From the NCBI GenBank assembly GCA_012934845.2, contig WNNJ02003048.1:1-64000 (forward strand): a stretch of DNA of 64,000 bases, read 5' to 3'. The notes beneath the pieces were generated by a model. The model made no database searches. It had not been told where the DNA came from and saw only the letters and a program-made list of their open reading frames with translations. Shown here piece after piece: positions 58,423-64,000 of this stretch (within the stretch, counting starts at the first letter, position 1; every line of letters starts with the position of its first letter). A program made the position numbers and the translations under genes. This DNA is from Pomphorhynchus laevis (taxonomy: Eukaryota > Acanthocephala > Palaeacanthocephala > Echinorhynchida > Pomphorhynchidae).

Positions 58423-58614
58423 TGTTGTGTATGAACGAACACACTGCAAATGTATGGCAATGACGATTATCACTGGCAGCAATGTGCTTGGCGGTATGCC
58501 TTTGTATTTTGACTATATATGTCGGATAGCGACTGTTTCTGAACGCTGGTGTTTTGTTTGTACTAAAAATTAAAAAACGTTAGCGTTTGCTTTGCAATGT
58601 CTGAAAACACAACA
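58423..58614 (+). repeat. 5' LTR, 192 bp
   Basis: Begins TGTTGTGT and ends ACACAACA, an 8-bp perfect terminal inverted repeat with TG...CA edges. It reads identically to 62781-62972 base for base by eye. The gag-pol start codon (58597) lies inside it. Confidence 0.95.
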
Positions 58615-61600
58615 ATTGGCGACGAGGGTGGTTCAAAATTTTCGTCGAACGACATTATGAAAATTGTATGGGAACAACAACGTACATTGACGAAGTTGAT
58701 GGAAAGTCTGCAAAATCGTGAAAATCCCAATAAGGATTGCAATATACCGGCGTTTCAGCATTTCAATGCAGATCACGATAAGTGGATTGATTACGGGATT
58801 CAACTGAAGAATTTTTTGGGCATGCACAGAGTTGATTCACAGATGCGACAAAAACAATTCTTACTGTCCAGTTGTGGTCAAGAAATTTTTCGCTTGGTTG
58901 GACAATTGATTCCGTCTTTCGAAAAAGAGGACATTACTTTCGAGATGATTATTAAGGAACTCGATCGTCATTTTAAAAAGCCGATGCATATAGTTGCAGC
59001 CAGATTCGAATTTACGCAATGTCGACAAAAAGCCAATCAGTCACATAAAGATTGGATAGCGGAAGCAAGGGGCCTGGCTAGTAAGTGTTCGTTTTTCGAT
59101 CAATCCATTCAAACCGAACAGCAAGCAATCGACGACAGATTGAGAGATCTGGTAATTGCATATACTCCAATCGAGGAAATACGTATGAGTCTATTACGAT
59201 TAGACAATCCTACGTTAGACGATGTAATTAGGATTGCTTCTAATTGGGAAATGACACAAGCTACTAAGCACTTGTTAGCGACGGAAACCAGCTCGAATTA
59301 TGCAAATGACTCGAAAAAGGATGTTGAAATTTCGCATGTTAATAAATTAAGTGCTGGACGTCGATCACAATGGAATAAAAATTCCATGCCTCGTTGTACA
59401 CGATGTAATGGTTCAAATCACGTAAATGAGCAACAGTGTTGGGCTAAGAACGTAAAATGTCACCGTTGTGGTAAGATAGGTCATATTCGTCGATGCTGCA
59501 AGGTAGCACTACAAAATATTCATCAGTTGATATCAGACGAGAATGGTGATAATAAGGCTGTAGAGTTGGCTTTTCTCGAAATTCAAAACGTTTGTCGAAG
59601 GGACCATATCCTGGGACCGACATTGGAAGTGAGAATAAACGGAGTTCAAGTGGAAATGGAGTTTGATACGGGAGCAATGTTGTCTGTAATATCTCAAAAA
59701 ACATGGTCAAGTTGTGGTTCGCCTGAGCTAAGAGCGGGAAGATGGCTGAGAAGTTTTGGTGGAGGGTTGATAAAGAGCATAGGTCAATGTCAAGTGACTG
59801 TAGAACTAGATAATGTAGCCAAATTGTTGAATGTCGAGGTCGTATACGAAACAGAAAAGAGCTTGTTTGGACAACCGTGGATAGAAGCATTTAACATGTC
59901 CTTGCCACGTCAAGTAAGATCCCGCCCACGAGCTATCAATCAGTTAAATTTAAATCAACAAGGTGCATCCGATTTAAACCACATGTTACTCAGATTTAAG
60001 GAGTTATTCAATGAAGATCTTGGGAACATTAAGGATTTGGAGATAAAGTTACAAGTTGATCCATCGGCTATTGCACGATGCATTCCGGCTCGTCGCGTAC
60101 CACTGCCATTAAAGCCAAAAATCGAAGAAGAGTTAAAGCGCCTTTTATCGAATGGAACATTAGAGCAAGTTGATTCAAACTGTAATTATATTGAATGGGC
60201 GAGTCCAATTGTTTCTGTGCTCAAGAAGGATAACTCAATAAGACTTTGCGCTGACTTCAAGGCGACAATTAATCCGTATCTGAATTGTGATTGTTTCGAA
60301 TTACCGACATTTGAGGAGATACTGAGCAAAATCGCAGGAGGCACCTTGTATTCAGTATTGGATTTAAAGGATGCGTATTCACAAATGAAAGTTCATCAAG
60401 ACTCTCGAAAGTATTTGACCATATCGACACCCTTCGGATATTATCAATATCGTCGATTACCATTTGGGTTATCCATTGCACCAATTTTGTTCCAGCGTTA
60501 TATGAATCAATTACTCGGTACGATTCCGGGCGTCGCAGTTTATCTGGATGATGTTGTAGTTGCAGGTGAAACACGTTCAGAACATATAGACAGACTTCGA
60601 AGTGTAATGACAAGATTATTGAATGCGGGAATACGAGTTAAACGTGAAAAGTGTTTATTTCTTCAAGAACAAGTCAAATTTCTGGGACACGTGTTAGATA
60701 AAGGAATGGTAAAAGTTGATCCAGAGAAAGTTGATACTATTCAAAATATTTGTCCACCGTCAAATCCTAAAGAACTGCGAACGTTCTTGGGAACCATAGG
60801 GTTCCTTGAACGTTTTATTCCTCATTTGCGGTCGCAGTGTGCTGACTTGTATTCGTTAACGGGTGTACGAGCGAATTGGAACTGGACAGATCGGCATCAA
60901 AGCCAATTTGAATTGGTCAAGCAAAGTATGCTAAAACCGAAAATTTTAATACCATATGATGGGAAGAGTAACCTGAAGCTGTATTGTGATGCTTGTGAGA
61001 GAGGCTTAGGAGCCGTACTGCTTCAAGAAACTAAAAACAACCGTTATCTGCCGATTGCATACGCATCAAGAAAATTGAGCAGCGCGGAAATAAATTACTC
61101 GCAAATCGACCGGGAGGCACTTGCACTTATATTCGGTGTCAATAAGTTTCGATATTTTCTATTAGGTAGAAAGTTCGTACTCATCACTGATCACAAACCT
61201 TTGAAATACATATTCGGAAATCAACGTAATTTGCCAAAGATCGCGAATCAGCGTTTAGTCAGATGGGCATTGTTGTTGAGTCAATTCGACTACGAACTCG
61301 AATGCATTCCAGGAAAAGATAACATAATTGCCGATGTCCTCTCCAGATTTCCATGTCAAGGCCTTGACTGTGCAGAAACGTCGGGAACAAATGATATCTG
61401 TGTGAATTTGTTATGTGAGGACACACCTTTATTATCCGCAACAGCTATTCGCGAAGCTACGAAACAAGATTTGATTCTAAAAAAGGTGACGCAATATGTG
61501 TCGATCGGTTGGCCAAACAAAGTTACAGACTCGAACATTCATTATTACAGCACAAGACGCAATGAGTTATCATTTGAAAATGGAATTTTGCTTTTAGGAG

Positions 61601-62751
61601 CGCGTGTATTAATTCCGACGAGTCTACGGGAGACAGTTTTGCGAGCTTTGCATGCAGGCCATCCGGGAATTGTGGCTATGAAGTCCTTATCACGATATTA
61701 CGTATGGTGGCCTGGATTGGATGCTGATATCGAGCGCTCAGTACAAAATTGTAACGATTGTCAGCGTTTCCGGAATAACGAACCTAACCATCCACTTCAC
61801 AATTGGCCTGTACCCAGCGATATATGGACTAGGATTCACGTAGATTTCGCCGGACCATCCCAACAGGAGTATTACTTTGTGGTTCAGTGTGCTCTATCAA
61901 AATGGCCAGAGGTTATTAAGATGCAATGTACAAGTGCTCACTCAACAATAAAGGTATTAAGAGAAATATTTGCCAGAAATGGGGTTCCGGAAGAGCTGGT
62001 ATCAGACAATGGTCCCCCGTTTCAGTCTTCCGAATTCGCGAATTTTTTGCAGTCTAATGGAGTAAAGCATGTAAGAGTATCTCCGTATCACCCAAGATCA
62101 AACGGTTTAGCGGAGAGGTTTATTCAAGTACTAAAGAATAAAGTGATCAGACCTTACAATATACACGATCGTCCAAAGCGATTGCAGCAATTCTTATTGT
62201 CGTATAGAAACACACCGCACAGTGCCACAGGAAAACCACCATCAATTGTCTTTACCGGTCATCGTTTGACTACCTTATTTGATCGTTTGAAACCGAATCT
62301 ACGTTCTACACTTGAAGGTTATCAAGCAAATAACAAAATACATTTCGATAAGAAATCCAAACCGAGGGAGTTTTATTCAGGAGAAAAGGTGTGGTATCGG
62401 CAGAAAAGTAACGAACCGTGGTCGGCGGGGGAAATAGAAAAGCGCTCAAACTGGACATCGTATGTCGTGAGCAACGCTGATCAAAACTACAGATTACACG
62501 CCGATATGCTTCGTAAAGGAGAAGGTATAGAGAATCGAGAAATTACCAATGATGCAGACAATGATCAAGAGAAAATGAATTCAACATTGTCACAGCGGAT
62601 TGAGATAACTAGTGATCAAAGTCCACTTACCATTACGAATTCGGCGGATGAAAAAAATCTTGAACATGATAATTGCCATCGCCAATTACCTAGACGATCA
62701 GAAAGAGTCCGTAAAGTACCTGTTCGATATGGCTGGAATGTGGCGTACTAA
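58597..62751 (+). CDS. Mag-type Ty3/gypsy gag-pol polyprotein, intact
   Basis: One uninterrupted 1384-residue frame. Order: capsid-like gag (1-260); two CCHC knuckles (about 266-303, CTRCNGSNHVNEQQC and CHRCGKIGHIRRCC); protease (FDTGAMLSVIS, Asp about 356); RT (about 500-690, YLDDVVVAGE at 649); RNase H (LYCDACERGLGAVL about 795); integrase with HHCC zinc finger (HAGHPG...CNDCQ, from about 1018) and D,D,E residues (HVDFAGP about 1082, VSDNGPPFQ about 1136, NGLAERF about 1172). No envelope gene, so it moves within the cell. The fused frame, double knuckle and LTR-borne start fit the Mag lineage. No inactivating change was seen. Relics at 14.5 kb are older relatives. Confidence 0.95.
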   Translation: MSENTTIGDEGGSKFSSNDIMKIVWEQQRTLTKLMESLQNRENPNKDCNIPAFQHFNADHDKWIDYGIQLKNFLGMHRVDSQMRQKQFLLSSCGQEIFRLVGQLIPSFEKEDITFEMIIKELDRHFKKPMHIVAARFEFTQCRQKANQSHKDWIAEARGLASKCSFFDQSIQTEQQAIDDRLRDLVIAYTPIEEIRMSLLRLDNPTLDDVIRIASNWEMTQATKHLLATETSSNYANDSKKDVEISHVNKLSAGRRSQWNKNSMPRCTRCNGSNHVNEQQCWAKNVKCHRCGKIGHIRRCCKVALQNIHQLISDENGDNKAVELAFLEIQNVCRRDHILGPTLEVRINGVQVEMEFDTGAMLSVISQKTWSSCGSPELRAGRWLRSFGGGLIKSIGQCQVTVELDNVAKLLNVEVVYETEKSLFGQPWIEAFNMSLPRQVRSRPRAINQLNLNQQGASDLNHMLLRFKELFNEDLGNIKDLEIKLQVDPSAIARCIPARRVPLPLKPKIEEELKRLLSNGTLEQVDSNCNYIEWASPIVSVLKKDNSIRLCADFKATINPYLNCDCFELPTFEEILSKIAGGTLYSVLDLKDAYSQMKVHQDSRKYLTISTPFGYYQYRRLPFGLSIAPILFQRYMNQLLGTIPGVAVYLDDVVVAGETRSEHIDRLRSVMTRLLNAGIRVKREKCLFLQEQVKFLGHVLDKGMVKVDPEKVDTIQNICPPSNPKELRTFLGTIGFLERFIPHLRSQCADLYSLTGVRANWNWTDRHQSQFELVKQSMLKPKILIPYDGKSNLKLYCDACERGLGAVLLQETKNNRYLPIAYASRKLSSAEINYSQIDREALALIFGVNKFRYFLLGRKFVLITDHKPLKYIFGNQRNLPKIANQRLVRWALLLSQFDYELECIPGKDNIIADVLSRFPCQGLDCAETSGTNDICVNLLCEDTPLLSATAIREATKQDLILKKVTQYVSIGWPNKVTDSNIHYYSTRRNELSFENGILLLGARVLIPTSLRETVLRALHAGHPGIVAMKSLSRYYVWWPGLDADIERSVQNCNDCQRFRNNEPNHPLHNWPVPSDIWTRIHVDFAGPSQQEYYFVVQCALSKWPEVIKMQCTSAHSTIKVLREIFARNGVPEELVSDNGPPFQSSEFANFLQSNGVKHVRVSPYHPRSNGLAERFIQVLKNKVIRPYNIHDRPKRLQQFLLSYRNTPHSATGKPPSIVFTGHRLTTLFDRLKPNLRSTLEGYQANNKIHFDKKSKPREFYSGEKVWYRQKSNEPWSAGEIEKRSNWTSYVVSNADQNYRLHADMLRKGEGIENREITNDADNDQEKMNSTLSQRIEITSDQSPLTITNSADEKNLEHDNCHRQLPRRSERVRKVPVRYGWNVAY
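58616..58633 (+). other. Probable primer binding site
   Basis: TTGGCGACGAGGGTGG starts one base after the 5' LTR. TGGCGAC... is a common primer-site start in Ty3/gypsy elements, complementary to a tRNA 3' end. The exact tRNA was not determined. The segment is also translated, as the frame begins in the LTR. Confidence 0.6.
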
Positions 62752-62768
62752 AAAGACCACATTTATAT

Positions 62769-62780
62769 GGGGAAGAGGAA
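62769..62780 (+). other. Polypurine tract
   Basis: GGGGAAGAGGAA directly abuts the 3' LTR, as needed to prime plus-strand DNA synthesis in LTR elements. Confidence 0.85.
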
Positions 62781-62972
62781 TGTTGTGTATGAACGAACAC
62801 ACTGCAAATGTATGGCAATGACGATTATCACTGGCAGCAATGTGCTTGGCGGTATGCCTTTGTATTTTGACTATATATGTCGGATAGCGACTGTTTCTGA
62901 ACGCTGGTGTTTTGTTTGTACTAAAAATTAAAAAACGTTAGCGTTTGCTTTGCAATGTCTGAAAACACAACA
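62781..62972 (+). repeat. 3' LTR, 192 bp
   Basis: Identical by eye to the 5' LTR. The flanks are ATAAT before the 5' LTR and GTTTG after the 3' LTR, so no target-site duplication is visible. Confidence 0.95.
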
Positions 62973-63090
62973 GTTTGGTATAATTTTATTACTTATGGAA
63001 CTATGGTTAAATCATCGCGTCTTGCCACCATTCTTCAAATAGTTTAAAGGATAATTAATTTAAGATCTTAGCTATGTAAAATCTTTAAAT

Positions 63091-63449
63091 GCCAAGAAGC
63101 ATCTCGGACAATGCAGTTTCTGGATATCATGATGGAAGGTTTCATATACTGTGTGAAATCTGGTAATCCTGGATTCGTAGCCTAGCAGTCAAGAGCGCAA
63201 GCCAAGTACGGAGAGCGACAGCTCGAATCTCGGATAAGTCAAATTTCAAAAGGCGAAGAGTTGGTAGTCAGCCTTCTGACGAGCCCGGTGGCTACCAACA
63301 TGTGGCAAAAAGCGGGCGAAACGAAAACGGTTGTGGCAATGGCGCCGTTAGTAGTCAGGGTGTATGGAAATTGGATATCATGAAGGAAGGATTCTGTAGC
63401 TGGTTTTCAATGCGAAAGTCACCTCGTGTGACCTAGCAACTATTCATTA
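63091..63449 (+). repeat. 443-bp satellite, separate piece
   Basis: Starts mid-unit at GCCA.GAAGCATCTCGG, runs through the tRNA-like part and ribozyme into the first 95 bases of the next unit, then stops at ATTCATTA. It has its own changes (GGTGGCTACC, GGAAATTGG). It lies beyond the LTR element and may be the far end of the same array or an independent copy. Confidence 0.85.
63271..63361 (+). ncRNA. Type I hammerhead ribozyme, satellite piece
   Basis: GCCTT, CTGACGA, GCCCG/CGGGC, GAAA, GTC (63354-63356), AGGGT. Fully formed core and stem I. One base is inserted in the stem II loop. Confidence 0.87.
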
Positions 63450-63479
63450 TATATAGATCTCGTGGCAAACGAGATTACG

Positions 63480-63560
63480 TTGATTTGCTGTATTATCAGG
63501 TTTCGGTCCTCTATCCAACATTGCAGCGGGACCAAATACATATGAAAATTCTTTATTTTC
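63480..63560 (-). ncRNA. PLE 3' structured module, antisense copy
   Basis: On minus: GGTCC (63543-63539 read as the complement) pairs with GGACC (63509-63505), where copy D has GGCCCC with GGGGCC: a compensatory C-G to U-A change. GAAACCTGATA and the ATGTTGGATAGAGG block are kept. The CTGC helix is degraded and the CTCCTGATGA tail is lost. Confidence 0.5.
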
Positions 63561-63789
63561 CCGAATTTTTAAAGAAATCATTAATTAATTAAAAAATTAT
63601 TTGTTGAAAATTAAATAATTTTCGACAAATTACAATTAAATAATTTAGATTATTCATAACATTTTATGACAATTATAAAATTTCTTTATTTAATGTATTA
63701 TATTTTATAAATTTTATATCGTATTTAAATTTTATACATTTTATATTGTAAAATGTAAAATGTAATATGTATCTATTAAATTATTTAAA

Positions 63790-63930
63790 TGATTTTGAAG
63801 AAAACAAATATGTTTACAAATTGTTGCAATTCTTAAAATTTCATTATTTAATGTATTATATTTTATATTATATGGTATGCATGAATGCTCATGCAAAAAT
63901 ATGTTTCTTGTAAATTTATATATGTCATCT
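63790..63930 (-). pseudogene. PLE RT thumb fragment, antisense
   Basis: The minus strand reads ETYFCMSIHAYHI-like and NNEILRIATICK, the same thumb block as the units at 27-29 kb, including HEHSCIPYNIKYN in near-complete form. Runs off toward the window end. Confidence 0.6.
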
Positions 63931-64000
63931 TTACGATATAAATTAATAGTAGTTTTAATTTATGTTAATTTAATGTTCAGATCTAGATATATACCTTCTT

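Noticed and set aside
58276-61538. Minus-strand frames under the LTR element
   Set aside because: Shadows of the intact gag-pol frame, without motifs.

Overview
The window is an animal nuclear fragment: strongly AT-rich, with spliced genes (GT-AG introns) and a dense, layered load of retroelements. Three host genes look intact or nearly so, and a fourth is partial. They are a Mo25/CAB39 gene on + (about 7.36-13.55 kb), a single-exon half-length phytochelatin synthase on - (32.17-32.82 kb), a single-exon BTB-domain gene on + (33.98-34.78 kb) and the 5' part of VPS72/YL1 on - (43.21-45.58 kb). A half-length phytochelatin synthase together with Penelope-like elements (PLEs), Mag-type and CsRn1-type Ty3/gypsy elements, RTE and CR1/Jockey-like LINEs points to an invertebrate. 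I cannot fix the phylum from sequence alone.

Layout. 0-7 kb: AT-rich DNA with antisense copies of the 3' end of a PLE family and a decayed PLE reverse transcriptase (RT). 7-14 kb: Mo25, whose introns hold an RTE fragment, a MITE and other repeats. 14-31 kb: a retroelement graveyard with a decayed Mag-like gag/protease, PLE RT fragments, a CR1/Jockey-like LINE on -, two further LINEs on +, a DDE transposase scrap, and tandem PLE RT-thumb plus 3'-module units. 31-35 kb: a quiet gene pair (phytochelatin synthase and BTB) transcribed away from each other. 35-43 kb: AT-rich spacer with relic gag and RTE pieces. 43-46 kb: VPS72. 46-48.5 kb: a large fold-back repeat. 48.5-54.1 kb: a decayed CsRn1-like gypsy element on -, split by a younger LINE. 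54.8-55.6 kb: the GIY-YIG endonuclease end of a canonical PLE. 55.8-58.4 kb: a tandem array of a 443-bp satellite. 58.4-63.0 kb: a complete Mag-type LTR retrotransposon with identical 192-bp LTRs and an intact 1384-aa gag-pol frame. 63.1-64 kb: another satellite piece and more PLE sequence.

The most interesting signal is the 443-bp satellite. Each full unit carries a well-formed type I hammerhead ribozyme (CTGACGA, a 5-bp stem II, GAAA, and a GTC cleavage site) and, upstream of it, a tRNA-like segment with A-box and B-box matches. The left edge of the array coincides with the predicted ribozyme cleavage product, and a PLE endonuclease lies next to it. This is the architecture of animal retrozymes or hammerhead SINE-satellites: Pol III-like transcription, self-cleavage into about 443-nt monomers, and probable mobilisation by PLE enzymes.

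A second RNA-like module recurs at least nine times with the endonuclease-less PLE family. It shows covarying helices and does not thread onto a canonical hammerhead. It is the best candidate here for an undescribed structured or catalytic RNA.
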